In this document: one piece after another, positions 8,696-17,475 of the stretch | How positions within the stretch are numbered: position 1 is the stretch's first letter | How the letters are laid out: each line of letters starts with the position of its first letter | From: Flavobacteriaceae bacterium | Lineage (GTDB): Bacteria; Bacteroidota; Bacteroidia; Flavobacteriales; Flavobacteriaceae | Direction: 5' to 3' | NCBI GenBank assembly: GCA_023262185.1 | Contig: JALRDO010000011.1 | Location: 319-64,318, forward strand | Length of the DNA stretch: 64,000 nt | Translations under genes and position numbers: made by a program | The notes under the pieces: generated by a model | Told to the model about the DNA's origin: nothing | What the model saw: the letters and a program-made list of their open reading frames with translations, nothing else | Databases searched by the model: none

Positions 8696-9952
8696 ATGAA
8701 GAACCTAAAACGTGTAGTGGTGACGGGAATGGGCGCGTTAACACCCATAGGAAACACCCTCGAAACGTATTGGAATGCATTAATTGCAGGAAAGAGTGGA
8801 GCAGGAATGATTACGCGTTTCGACGCTGAAAAATTTAAAACACGCTTCGCCTGTGAACTAAAAGACTACGACGCAACGAATTATTTTGATCGCAAAGAAG
8901 CGCGCAAATTAGATCCTTTTGCACAATATGCGATGATTGCGGCCGATGAAGCCATTGCGAACTCAGGCCTTGATCTCGAGAAGATCGATAAATACAGAAC
9001 GGGTGTTATATGGGGTGCCGGAATTGGAGGACTCGAGACCTTTCAAAACGAAATCCTTGAGCACGCCAAGGGCGATGGAACACCACGCTTTAATCCATTC
9101 TTTATCCCGAAGATGATTGCTGATATTGCTCCAGGGCACATCTCGATCAAGCACGGGTTTATGGGTCCTAATTATACTACTGTATCGGCATGTGCTTCTT
9201 CAGCTAACGCCATTATAGACGCCATGAATACGATCCGTATGGGCTACTGCGATGTGGTCGTAACAGGCGGATCTGAGGCCGCCGTAAATATTGCCGGCGT
9301 GGCCGGATTTAATGCCATGCACGCCTTATCAACAAACAACGAATCTTTTGCGACAGCCTCGCGCCCTTTTGATGCGACAAGAGATGGTTTTGTGCTCGGT
9401 GAAGGAGCAGGGGCCCTTATCTTAGAAGATTTGGATCACGCTTTAGCGCGTGGTGCAAAGATCTACGCCGAAGTGATCGGTGGAGGTCTTTCTAGTGACG
9501 CCTATCACCTTACCGCTCCGCATCCAGAAGGAAAAGGGGTTACTCGAGTGATTCAGAACTGCCTGAGCGATGCTGGCATTGCTCCCGAAGAGGTTGATGC
9601 CATCAACACCCACGGAACCTCAACCCCGCTAGGAGACGTTGCTGAACTCAAAGCGATTACTACCGTATTCGGAGAACACGCCAAGAACATCAATATCAAC
9701 TCTACCAAGTCGATGACCGGCCACTTACTTGGGGCTGCAGGAGCGATAGAAGCGATTGCATCTGTGCTTTCGATTGAGCACGGAATCGTTCCGCCAACCA
9801 TTAACCATTCGACGGTAGATGACCAAATTGACTCGAGCTTAAACCTTACTTTGAACAAAGCTCAGAAGAGAGATGTTGAGGTGGTGATGAGCAATACTTT
9901 TGGTTTTGGCGGACACAACGCCTGTGTAGTACTTAGAAAACACAACGCTTAA
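8696..9952 (+). CDS. fabF: Beta-ketoacyl-ACP synthase II
   Basis: A 418-residue condensing enzyme that adds malonyl-ACP units to acyl-ACP in fatty-acid elongation. The catalytic Cys is in VSACASSANAI, the two active-site His residues are in NTHGTSTPLGD and SMTGHLLGAAGA, and the glycine-rich SNTFGFGGHNA closes the fold. Length is the family norm. It lies between acpP and rnc, the conserved order in Bacteroidota, with only 5 nt to rnc. It probably belongs to one plus-strand operon down to the CYTH gene. Confidence 0.98.
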   Translation: MKNLKRVVVTGMGALTPIGNTLETYWNALIAGKSGAGMITRFDAEKFKTRFACELKDYDATNYFDRKEARKLDPFAQYAMIAADEAIANSGLDLEKIDKYRTGVIWGAGIGGLETFQNEILEHAKGDGTPRFNPFFIPKMIADIAPGHISIKHGFMGPNYTTVSACASSANAIIDAMNTIRMGYCDVVVTGGSEAAVNIAGVAGFNAMHALSTNNESFATASRPFDATRDGFVLGEGAGALILEDLDHALARGAKIYAEVIGGGLSSDAYHLTAPHPEGKGVTRVIQNCLSDAGIAPEEVDAINTHGTSTPLGDVAELKAITTVFGEHAKNININSTKSMTGHLLGAAGAIEAIASVLSIEHGIVPPTINHSTVDDQIDSSLNLTLNKAQKRDVEVVMSNTFGFGGHNACVVLRKHNA

Positions 9953-9957
9953 GGTGT

Positions 9958-10704
9958 ATGAAATTTGGCCGTGCCTTTGAACGCTCTTCTACTTCAGATA
10001 AGGGTGAATTCAATACGGCTATGAAAGCCATCTTAGGGTTTAAGCCAAAAAACATCTCATGGTACCAGCGGGCCTTTACGCATCGTTCTATGAATCAAAA
10101 GGACGAAAAAGGAAATCCGTTAAACTATGAACGCCTAGAGTTTTTAGGAGACGCCATGTTAGGGGTGATCATTTCAAAGCACTTGTTTAAGGAGGTTCCT
10201 AACGGTAATGAGGGATATCTCACTAAGATGCGCTCTAAGATCGTGAGTAGGCAGCACCTAAATGAACTGGGAAAGGAGCTTCAGCTGAACACCTACTTAG
10301 AGAGTAAGATAGGTCCTGAGCAATTTGGTGACAATATCTACGGCAACCTCTTTGAAGCGCTTATAGGGGCTATTTACCTTGATAGGGGTCACGATTATTG
10401 TGAGCGTTTCATCCGCATGCGGGTGATAGATCCACATGTAGATATCGAGCGACTAGAAGGAAAGGTCATGTCTTACAAAAGCCTCATGATTGAGTGGTGT
10501 CAAAAACAGAAGAAAGATTTTCATTTTGAGATCGCCGAGGATCAAGGTGTCGATGACAGGCCTCATTTTTCGGTCAAGTTCACCATCGACCAACGCGTGG
10601 TAAGTAGGGCGCGCGAGACCTCTAAAAAACGCGCAGAAGAGAAGGCGGCACAGAGAGCCTATTACGCTATGCAAGATCACATAAACGCTTCGAAGAATGG
10701 CTAA
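9958..10704 (+). CDS. rnc: Ribonuclease III
   Basis: A 248-residue double-strand-specific endoribonuclease that processes rRNA precursors and structured mRNAs. The signature ERLEFLGDAMLG lies near residue 60, a second acidic pair is in NLFEALIGAIYLD, and a double-stranded-RNA-binding domain occupies roughly residues 170-240. The N-terminus is about 20 residues longer than in E. coli, which is common in this phylum. It follows fabF by 5 nt and overlaps the next gene by 8 nt, so it is translationally coupled. Confidence 0.97.
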   Translation: MKFGRAFERSSTSDKGEFNTAMKAILGFKPKNISWYQRAFTHRSMNQKDEKGNPLNYERLEFLGDAMLGVIISKHLFKEVPNGNEGYLTKMRSKIVSRQHLNELGKELQLNTYLESKIGPEQFGDNIYGNLFEALIGAIYLDRGHDYCERFIRMRVIDPHVDIERLEGKVMSYKSLMIEWCQKQKKDFHFEIAEDQGVDDRPHFSVKFTIDQRVVSRARETSKKRAEEKAAQRAYYAMQDHINASKNG

Positions 10705-11161
10705 GCACATCTTAAAGGTAGCGGTAGATCAAGACGACACCGCGGTCATTGCCTTGCACAGCGAGTTGCCCGATTATCAAATGGCCTTTCGATTGAACAA
10801 AGAATTCGGGATAGGATTGAAGCGCGAAGCTGAAGACCTAGAATACGGTCAAGGGTATTACTTTCCTTGGTACGCTTTCGATCACCAAAAGCACTTTAGC
10901 CGCTATACTTTGATTCAAAATAAGCTCAAAACTTCAATTGACACCAGCACACAAACCGATCTATTCTCGGCAAACGCCTTTGAATCAAATTATTATGTGC
11001 TTCCGGAGTACAAGCGCATCGACTATTTACTTAAAATAGAAGGAGAATCTGAAGATCATTTATCCTTCATCTTAGAGAAACTTAAGGCACTTGATGAAAT
11101 AGTTATGGCCTATGCCCTAAATTCGCAGCAAATCAAGTCAAAAACGAACCTAATCTACTAA
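10697..11161 (+). CDS. IPExxxVDY-family protein of unknown function
   Basis: A 154-residue protein with no signal peptide or membrane segment. The segment LPEYKRIDY, near residue 105, is a variant of the IPExxxVDY motif for which this Bacteroidota family is named (Leu for Ile, Ile for Val). FDHQKHFSRYTLIQNK precedes it. It begins inside rnc (8-nt overlap) and ends 4 nt before pyk, the position this family usually holds. No function is established. The overlap with rnc suggests tight co-expression, but a role in RNA processing would be a guess. Confidence 0.85.
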   Translation: MAKHILKVAVDQDDTAVIALHSELPDYQMAFRLNKEFGIGLKREAEDLEYGQGYYFPWYAFDHQKHFSRYTLIQNKLKTSIDTSTQTDLFSANAFESNYYVLPEYKRIDYLLKIEGESEDHLSFILEKLKALDEIVMAYALNSQQIKSKTNLIY

Positions 11162-11165
11162 TCAC

Positions 11166-12590
11166 ATGTCTTTGAAAAAAACTAAGATACTCGCAACCCT
11201 TGGACCTGCATCTTCTTCTAAAGAAGTGTTGAAAGAAATGATGCTTGCCGGAGCGGATGTTTTTCGTTTGAATTTTTCTCACGCCGATTACGAAGGAGTT
11301 AAAGAAAAGGTGCGCATTATACGTGAATTGAATCAAGAATTAGGTCGTAACACAGGAATTCTGGCGGATCTTCAAGGACCAAAGCTCAGAGTTGGCGCGA
11401 TGAAAGAAGGCGTTGTTCTTGAGCCAGGAGATAAGATTGCATTTAAGACTGGAGAGCGTTTTGAAGGAGACGCCAACGCGGCATACATGACCTATGAGGC
11501 TTTTCCTAGAGATGTGAAGCCAGGAGAGCGCATTTTGCTTGATGACGGTAAGCTCATATTCAAGGTGCTAGACACTAATAAAGTAGATACGGTAACTGCT
11601 GAAGTAGTTCAAGGGGGCCCTTTGAAGTCTAACAAAGGGGTGAACCTACCCAACACCGCTATTTCTTTACCTGCACTTACAGAGAAAGACATAGAAGATG
11701 CCATCTTCGCCATCTCTTTAGAGGTAGATTGGATGGCCCTTTCTTTCGTTCGTCACTCACAAGACATCAAAGACTTACAAGAGCTTATAGCTAAGCATTC
11801 TTCTTACAAGATTCCGATCATTTCAAAAATTGAGAAGCCAGAAGCGATCACCAACATCGACGAAATTGTCGCACACAGTGACGGTATCATGGTGGCTAGA
11901 GGAGACCTCGGGGTTGAGGTTCCTGCAGAAGAAGTTCCGCTATTACAGAAACAACTCGTTCAAAAGTCTAAAGAGGCCAGAATACCTGTGGTCATAGCGA
12001 CTCAGATGATGGAAACCATGATGGACAGTCTCACTCCAACACGCGCTGAGGTAAATGATGTTGGGAACTCGGTCATGGATGGTGCAGATGCGGTAATGCT
12101 CTCAGGAGAAACCTCTGTGGGTAAATATCCTGTGCAGGTAGTTGCCAAAATGGCGGCTATAATTCGTGCGGTTGAAAATGTAGAGACGGTATGCCGTCCG
12201 ACAGCGCTTCCGCGCCTTAAGACAGAACGTTTTGTCACTAAGGCAGTGTGTTATCACGCAGCTGTAATGGCAACTGAGATTCAGGCCAAGGTGATCGGAA
12301 CACTAACCAATTCAGGCTACACGGCCTTTCAGGTTTCTGCATGGCGTCCGAATTCTTATATATTGGCGTTCACCGACAATAAGCATATCTTGGGCCGTTT
12401 GAATCTGCTATGGGGGGTTTACGCCTTCTATTACGACAAGTACAGCTCTACAGACACTACGGTGACAGACATCAATCAGATGGCGAAAGACAAGGGCTTC
12501 ATAGAAACGGGAGACATGGCGATTACACTCACCTCGGTTCCTATTGAAGAAAAAGGAATGGTGAACAGTCTCCGCGTTACCCAAATCTAA
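11166..12590 (+). CDS. pyk: Pyruvate kinase
   Basis: A 474-residue glycolytic enzyme converting phosphoenolpyruvate and ADP to pyruvate and ATP. Visible motifs are KKTKILATLGPAS at the N-terminus, FRLNFSHADYE, ILADLQGPKLRVG, the catalytic-lysine segment IISKIEKPEAI, the metal-binding MVARGDLGVEVP, and IATQMMETMM. The C-terminal regulatory domain is present and of normal size. It is the fifth gene of the acpP-fabF-rnc cluster and is followed 2 nt later by the CYTH gene. Confidence 0.98.
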   Translation: MSLKKTKILATLGPASSSKEVLKEMMLAGADVFRLNFSHADYEGVKEKVRIIRELNQELGRNTGILADLQGPKLRVGAMKEGVVLEPGDKIAFKTGERFEGDANAAYMTYEAFPRDVKPGERILLDDGKLIFKVLDTNKVDTVTAEVVQGGPLKSNKGVNLPNTAISLPALTEKDIEDAIFAISLEVDWMALSFVRHSQDIKDLQELIAKHSSYKIPIISKIEKPEAITNIDEIVAHSDGIMVARGDLGVEVPAEEVPLLQKQLVQKSKEARIPVVIATQMMETMMDSLTPTRAEVNDVGNSVMDGADAVMLSGETSVGKYPVQVVAKMAAIIRAVENVETVCRPTALPRLKTERFVTKAVCYHAAVMATEIQAKVIGTLTNSGYTAFQVSAWRPNSYILAFTDNKHILGRLNLLWGVYAFYYDKYSSTDTTVTDINQMAKDKGFIETGDMAITLTSVPIEEKGMVNSLRVTQI

Positions 12591-12592
12591 GA

Positions 12593-13081
12593 ATGCCGCT
12601 AGAGGTCGAAAAAAAGTTTTTAGTCAAGCCTGAAGTTTTGGCTGTTGAAATTGAGCTTGAAAAGCTTAAAGTCAAGACCTTAAAACAGGCTTATCTCGCT
12701 TCTTCTTCAACTGCGGTGGTGCGTGTTCGACGCGACGAGCGCAAGGCTTACTTAACCGTGAAACAAAGAGCTTCTGGCTTGAAACGCATTGAGGTAGAGC
12801 GAGAGCTTACTATTGCTGAGGCAGAAGAACTATTCGAGCTATGCCCTTCATCTTTGGTAGAAAAACAGCGCTATTACATTCCCTTAAATGAGCTGACAAT
12901 CGAGCTAGACGTTTTCTTGGGAGCAAATGAAGGACTGGTATTGGCCGAGGTTGAATTTGCCGATGAACAACAAGCCGAAGCTTTTATACCGCCCTCTTGG
13001 TTCTCAGATGAAGTCAGTGGAGATTACAGGTATTACAATCATTACCTGAGTGAGCACCCTTATTCGAGCTGGAAGTCTTAA
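12593..13081 (+). CDS. CYTH-domain (triphosphate tunnel) protein
   Basis: A 162-residue protein with the N-terminal ExExK signature (EVEKKF, residues 4-9) and the alternating charged strands of a tunnel fold: VRVRRDERKAYLTVKQ, RIEVERELT, then VLAEVEFADE. Members hydrolyse inorganic triphosphate or thiamine triphosphate, or rarely cyclise ATP. Size and single-domain form fit the bacterial triphosphatase group best. It is probably the last gene of the operon. Its stop overlaps the stop of convergent pheS by 4 nt, leaving no room for a terminator of its own. Confidence 0.88.
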   Translation: MPLEVEKKFLVKPEVLAVEIELEKLKVKTLKQAYLASSSTAVVRVRRDERKAYLTVKQRASGLKRIEVERELTIAEAEELFELCPSSLVEKQRYYIPLNELTIELDVFLGANEGLVLAEVEFADEQQAEAFIPPSWFSDEVSGDYRYYNHYLSEHPYSSWKS

Positions 13082-14100
13082 ACGACCCCTTTGAACTGTT
13101 CTAAAAAGCGCATGTCATTTTCACTTAGCATGCGGATATCTGGAATTTGGTAAAGCAGAAGTGCGATACGATCAATCCCCATTCCGAAGGCATATCCTGA
13201 GTATACCTCTGGATCGATTCCGCAATTGCGCAACACATTAGGGTCTACCATTCCACATCCCATAATTTCTAACCAACCTGTACCCTTGGTCATTCGGTAG
13301 TCGGTTTCTGTCTCTAAGCCCCAATATACATCTACCTCAGCGCTCGGCTCGGTGAAGGGGAAGTAAGATGGGCGAAGCCTGATTTTAGATTTTCCAAAAA
13401 GCTTAGTGGTGAAGTACTGTAAAGTCTGCTTGAGATCTGCGAATGAGACGTCTTTGTCGATGTACAATCCTTCAATCTGATGAAAGAAGCAATGCGATCG
13501 TGCTGAGATATCCTCGTTGCGGTACACTCTACCCGGAGAAATGGTTCGAATAGGAGGTTGATGCTCTTCCATATGGCGCACTTGAACCGACGAGGTATGG
13601 GTGCGAAGCAGTATATCTGGATTGGTCTGAATGAAAAAGGTGTCTTGCATGTCTCTTGCCGGATGGTAGTCGGGCAAGTTTAATGCGGTAAAATTGTGCC
13701 AATCGTCTTCAATTTCGGGACCCTCTGACACCCCAAATCCGATAGAAGAGAAAATATCGATGATCTTATTTCTTACAATACTGATCGGATGACGACTTCC
13801 TAACTCATAAGGAAATCCTGGTCTACTAAGATCAAGTGTAGGCCCTGCAGAAGAGGCTTTAGTGGCAGCACTCTCTTGCTTGAGTTGCTCTACCTTTTCA
13901 GTCGCGGCTTGCTTAAGCCTGTTGATAGCTTGACCTACTGATTTTCGCTCAGAAGCCTCTACGTTCTTAAAGGATGCGAATAAATCGTTCAGCTTTCCTT
14001 TCTTACCGAGATATTCAATCCTAAATGCTTCAATCTCTTTTGGATCGTTACTCTGAAAGGCCTCAACCTGTTTTAATAATTCTTCGATTTGAGCAATCAT
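13078..14100 (-). CDS. pheS: Phenylalanine--tRNA ligase alpha subunit
   Basis: A 340-residue class II synthetase subunit. It has an N-terminal coiled-coil of about 90 residues for tRNA binding, then the catalytic domain with motif 2 (GRVYRNEDISARSHCFFHQIEG) and the C-terminal motif 3 region (GYAFGMGIDRIALL). EGPEIEDDWHNFTALNLP is a PheS marker. It pairs with PheT, whose gene is not in the window, so the subunits are unlinked here. It is convergent and overlaps the CYTH gene by 4 nt. Confidence 0.98.
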   Translation of the reverse strand: MIAQIEELLKQVEAFQSNDPKEIEAFRIEYLGKKGKLNDLFASFKNVEASERKSVGQAINRLKQAATEKVEQLKQESAATKASSAGPTLDLSRPGFPYELGSRHPISIVRNKIIDIFSSIGFGVSEGPEIEDDWHNFTALNLPDYHPARDMQDTFFIQTNPDILLRTHTSSVQVRHMEEHQPPIRTISPGRVYRNEDISARSHCFFHQIEGLYIDKDVSFADLKQTLQYFTTKLFGKSKIRLRPSYFPFTEPSAEVDVYWGLETETDYRMTKGTGWLEIMGCGMVDPNVLRNCGIDPEVYSGYAFGMGIDRIALLLYQIPDIRMLSENDMRFLEQFKGVV

Positions 14101-14185
14101 CGCCTCGTTTTTGGGGCCTTAAAAGTAGTAAAGGATTTTCAAAGACTCTAGCCTGAAGGTCTTCTAAAAGTTAAAACAGCCCTAA

Positions 14186-14193
14186 TAACTTTG
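14186..14193 (+). promoter_or_regulatory. Putative -7 promoter box before the small exported protein
   Basis: TAACTTTG fits TAnnTTTG exactly and stands 45 nt before the ATG at 14239. It probably drives both the small gene and the SulP transporter. Confidence 0.55.
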
Positions 14194-14238
14194 CATGCCG
14201 CGCTCATAGAGTTATATTTATGATACTAATTCAATAGA

Positions 14239-14574
14239 ATGAGTGTTTTGGCGTTATCACGTTTTCAATCCATTATTGCAGCGGTTTTTTTACTTATGTT
14301 TTGTGCGTCTGAATGTTCAATCTTTGCTTTTGAAGTTGACGATATAGTGGTTCAGATAGAACTAGAGACAGAAGACTCTAGTGATGCCGATGAAACCTCT
14401 AAAGTCAATGACCAATTGATTGATGTTTTTTTTAAAGAGGAAAATTCTAATTCACATTTTATAGCTGGTTTAGCAGCATTATTTTCCAACATTCCTAAAG
14501 GTAAAACTTCTTTAGGTTTTTGTGAGACCTTATCTGATCCACCTGAATATAACAATCATCTCACGCTTTTCTAA
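14239..14574 (+). CDS. Small exported protein of unknown function
   Basis: A 111-residue protein I do not recognise. Residues 9-24 (FQSIIAAVFLLMFCAS) are a hydrophobic stretch that can serve as a signal peptide or membrane anchor. The remainder is acidic (IELETEDSSDADETS) and ends SDPPEYNNHLTLF. It precedes the SulP gene by 73 nt and shares its A+T-rich composition, unlike the genes on either side. A hairpin with CCCC/GGGG arms at 14619-14630 stands between the two. The pairing suggests an accessory role at the membrane for the transporter, but this is inference from context only. Confidence 0.65.
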   Translation: MSVLALSRFQSIIAAVFLLMFCASECSIFAFEVDDIVVQIELETEDSSDADETSKVNDQLIDVFFKEENSNSHFIAGLAALFSNIPKGKTSLGFCETLSDPPEYNNHLTLF

Positions 14575-14647
14575 TTCCCCATCACAGGGATACAAACATT
14601 TATCATTTTAATTATTTTCCCCTATTGGGGAGTAAAAACATTTAGCA

Positions 14648-16483
14648 TTGAAAAATATATTTGAAAATATAAAAGGTGACTTTTTGGGAGGATTAACTGC
14701 TGGAATTGTTGCTCTTCCCCTTGCATTAGCTTTTGGAGTAAGTTCTGGATTAGGTCCAAGTGCTGGCCTTTACGGAGCAATATTTCTAAGTTTTTTTGCA
14801 GCACTATTTGGGGGTACTCCATCTCAAATTTCAGGTCCAACAGCCCCAATGACAGCAGTCAGTATGGTTGTTATTGCCACAATAATAGGGGTTCACAACG
14901 GCTCATTAGAACATGCTCTACCATATATTTTGGGAGTATTTTTATTAAGCGGGCTATTTCAGATTGCGCTGGGCTTACTCGGAGCAGGAAAATTTATTAA
15001 ATACATTCCTTATCCAGTAGTTTCTGGTTTTATGACTGCAATTGGAGTGATTATTTTGATCACCCAAATCCTTCCCGTTATGGGATTTGATGTTAAAGAG
15101 GATCAAGCCTATATTGAACAATTTAAACCCTTAGCAGAAGAAAAAATTTTAGAAAAAATTCTACTGGAGGAATCCCAGGAAGGGCTGCTGGTTTTAGAAG
15201 ATTTTGAAGAAACAATAAAAAGGGCTAAAGAGGTTAATGAAAAAACTATATATGAGGAAGCCACAAACATTGCAAAAAACAGTACTTCAGGAGTTATTGG
15301 AACAATAAAAACTATCCCTAGAGCACTAAATGGAGTTAATTGGATTGAAGTTTTATTAGCCATTGGCACTATAATTATAGTATATGGATTTAAGAAAATA
15401 ACTACAACAGTCCCAAGCACCCTTGTTGCACTTATTGTGGTCACTTCCTTGGCTATTGGTTTAGGGATTGAATACAAATCAATTCAGCAAATCCCAGATG
15501 GATTTCCAAAAATTCAATGGGAATTATTTTCAGAATTTAGCTTTATTAAGCTTTTGCCTTATGTCCTAACCGCATTGACATTGTCTCTTTTAGGAGCTAT
15601 AGACTCACTCCTTACATCAGTCGTTGCAGATAACCTTACTAAAACAAGGCACTTACCAAACAAAGAGTTAATAGGGCAAGGTATAGGAAATTCCGTAGCT
15701 GCAATTTTTGGCGGTATTCCTGGTGCTGGAGCAACTATAAGAACAGTTGTTAATATACAGTCCGGAGGTAAGACAAAACTTTCAGGGATGATAGCTGCAA
15801 TAACTCTCCTTATTACACTTTTGATTCTTAGTCCAATAGCATCACAAATTCCAGCTGCTGTTCTTGCCGGGATTTTAGTAACCGTTGGCATTGGAGTAAT
15901 GGATTATAAAGGCCTAAGTATTATTATGAAAATACCTAAAACTGAAATAATAGTTATGCTAGTAGTACTAGTGCTTTCAGTTTTCTGGAACTTAGTATTC
16001 GCAGTCGGAATAGGGTTAGTTATAGCCTCTTTGTTTTTTATGAAAAAAATGGCTGATATCTCTAAAAAAGAATTAAGGTTAGTAAATCTTAATATTGAGA
16101 ATTTATGGGAGGATGAAAAAAATTTAAGCCAATCATTTAAAGAAAAAGTATTTATAAAACATTTAAGTGGCCCACTCTTTTTTGGGTTTACAGCTGATTT
16201 TGTTAACATTTCAAATCAAATACCACAAAGCGCAAAAATTTTAATTATTCGGATGGATGAAGTTCCTTATGTAGATCAATCAGGGCTTTTTGCATTAGAA
16301 GATGTGCTCATAGATTTAAGTAAAAAAAACACCGAAGTTTATATTGTGGGGCTTAAAGCTCAACCCAAATACTTAATGAATATTGTTGGAATTTTTCAAG
16401 AGCTAATTCCTAAAGAAAGATTATTTCAAAATTTTGAAGATTGCAAAAACTTTATTGTTGAATCCCAAAGCATTGAAGTCTAA
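14648..16483 (+). CDS. SulP-family inorganic anion transporter with STAS domain
   Basis: A 611-residue membrane protein. The first two-thirds has the SulP/SLC26 core (GGLTAGIVALPLALAFG at residues 14-30, then a GLYGAIF helix and many hydrophobic spans). Residues about 505-600 form a cytoplasmic STAS domain (ILIIRMDEVPYVDQSGL). The family carries sulfate, bicarbonate or other anions, often with sodium. A beta-carbonic anhydrase gene lies next door, which favours bicarbonate, though sulfate is not excluded. The start is TTG at 14648: an in-frame stop lies at 14633-14635 and no ATG occurs before residue 60. An unusual loop of about 100 acidic/lysine-rich residues (near 155-225) interrupts the membrane core. 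Composition is very A+T-rich (14 of 60 G+C on line 16081). Confidence 0.9.
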   Translation: MKNIFENIKGDFLGGLTAGIVALPLALAFGVSSGLGPSAGLYGAIFLSFFAALFGGTPSQISGPTAPMTAVSMVVIATIIGVHNGSLEHALPYILGVFLLSGLFQIALGLLGAGKFIKYIPYPVVSGFMTAIGVIILITQILPVMGFDVKEDQAYIEQFKPLAEEKILEKILLEESQEGLLVLEDFEETIKRAKEVNEKTIYEEATNIAKNSTSGVIGTIKTIPRALNGVNWIEVLLAIGTIIIVYGFKKITTTVPSTLVALIVVTSLAIGLGIEYKSIQQIPDGFPKIQWELFSEFSFIKLLPYVLTALTLSLLGAIDSLLTSVVADNLTKTRHLPNKELIGQGIGNSVAAIFGGIPGAGATIRTVVNIQSGGKTKLSGMIAAITLLITLLILSPIASQIPAAVLAGILVTVGIGVMDYKGLSIIMKIPKTEIIVMLVVLVLSVFWNLVFAVGIGLVIASLFFMKKMADISKKELRLVNLNIENLWEDEKNLSQSFKEKVFIKHLSGPLFFGFTADFVNISNQIPQSAKILIIRMDEVPYVDQSGLFALEDVLIDLSKKNTEVYIVGLKAQPKYLMNIVGIFQELIPKERLFQNFEDCKNFIVESQSIEV

Positions 16484-16520
16484 AATTATTGACGCCAGAA
16501 CCAGAAGCCTGATAGTATAA

Positions 16521-16733
16521 CTTTTCCGTCTAAGGAATACTCTTGTAATTGTAAGCATTTTTGGATGTGCTAGAGCTCATCCAAAAAAGCCTCCTTCAAG
16601 AGAAGGATGTGTGCAAGATATAATTTCGCTTTTTTATGAATTTGAAATATTGCAAGACTTTGGCTACAAGGCTAAAGAACGCAACATCAATATGAAGGTA
16701 GTGTCTCAACGAGGGGGTGGAAGAAGACCTTAG
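16521..16733 (+). pseudogene. Start-less small lipoprotein-like ORF
   Basis: The stretch 16484-16783 between the transporter and the carbonic anhydrase holds one notable open frame, 16521-16733 (70 codons plus TAG). It reads as a lipoprotein leader: basic RLRN, hydrophobic TLVIVSIF, then Gly-Cys in a lipobox (IFGC), and a tail ending QRGGGRRP. No ATG, GTG or TTG begins it; the preceding in-frame codon is a TAA at 16518-16520. It may be a decayed gene that lost its first codons, or use a rare start such as ATT. I do not recognise the family. Nothing else was seen in this stretch. Confidence 0.35.
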
Positions 16734-16783
16734 CAATCTAGTCACGTTTTTCACGAAACCCTATTCTAAGCCCTAGTTAACTT

Positions 16784-17413
16784 TTAATCTAAGAAAGCTA
16801 CTTCGCCGGTCTTAACATCATACATAGCGCCGACTATTTTGATTGCACCTTCTTCTTCCATGCCTCTAAGCACATTCGAATAGGTTCTGATGTTTTTTAC
16901 GGTCAGTTTTACGTTTTCTAAAGCAACCGCATCAACAAAACTGCTGTTTTCAGAAGTGCGTTGCTTAGCATCATTGGGTTCTTTTATGTTTTGTATTGCT
17001 GGATTGATCTTAGCAAGCAAGGAGGTGAGATTACCCAACTCTGCCTTGTCACAAGCGCCTTTAACGGCTCCACAAGAGGTGTGGCCAAGAACAACCACTA
17101 GTTTTGCACCTGCAATTTTACATCCGAACTCAAGACTTCCTAAAATGTCTTCGTTGACAATGTTACCGGCAATCGTAGCCCCAAAAACATCCCCGATTCC
17201 TTGATCAAAAATGAGCCTAATCGGCACCCTAGAATCTATACAACCAAGTATGCAGGCGAAGGGGTATTGCCCCGATGCCGTTTCTGCAATTTGAGTTTGG
17301 ATTTCACGCTTTTGTCTAATTCCTTCCAGAAAACGCAAATTGCCGTTTTTCAAAATTTGGATGGCAGTTTCAGGGGTTATTTTAGATTGAGCTTCGGCAG
17401 TAAGGGTATGCAT
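16784..17413 (-). CDS. Beta-class carbonic anhydrase
   Basis: A 209-residue zinc enzyme interconverting carbon dioxide and bicarbonate. Zinc ligands are in GCIDSRVP (Cys, with the Asp-Arg dyad) and LGHTSCGAVKGA (His and Cys). AGNIVNEDILGSLEFG is also typical. No signal peptide is visible, so it should be cytoplasmic. It faces the SulP gene tail to tail, 300 nt away. SulP transporters and beta-carbonic anhydrases often occur together as bicarbonate-supply modules, which supports that reading. It has its own TAnnTTTG box and therefore need not share regulation with the aerotolerance operon behind it. Confidence 0.95.
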   Translation of the reverse strand: MHTLTAEAQSKITPETAIQILKNGNLRFLEGIRQKREIQTQIAETASGQYPFACILGCIDSRVPIRLIFDQGIGDVFGATIAGNIVNEDILGSLEFGCKIAGAKLVVVLGHTSCGAVKGACDKAELGNLTSLLAKINPAIQNIKEPNDAKQRTSENSSFVDAVALENVKLTVKNIRTYSNVLRGMEEEGAIKIVGAMYDVKTGEVAFLD

Positions 17414-17439
17414 TTCTTGGAAATTTAAGGGAATAAACT

Positions 17440-17447
17440 CAAAGATA
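17440..17447 (-). promoter_or_regulatory. Putative -7 promoter box for carbonic anhydrase
   Basis: The plus strand CAAAGATA reads TATCTTTG on minus, matching TAnnTTTG, 26 nt before the ATG at 17413. Confidence 0.6.
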
Positions 17448-17475
17448 AGACAATTTAATTCTTTAAGCAGACACC

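Noticed and set aside
14618-14631. CCCC/GGGG hairpin between the small exported protein and SulP
   Set aside because: Short stem without a T run; not called as terminator, though it could affect SulP translation.
15109-15477. 122-codon open frame on minus within the SulP gene
   Set aside because: Antisense shadow in A+T-rich coding sequence.
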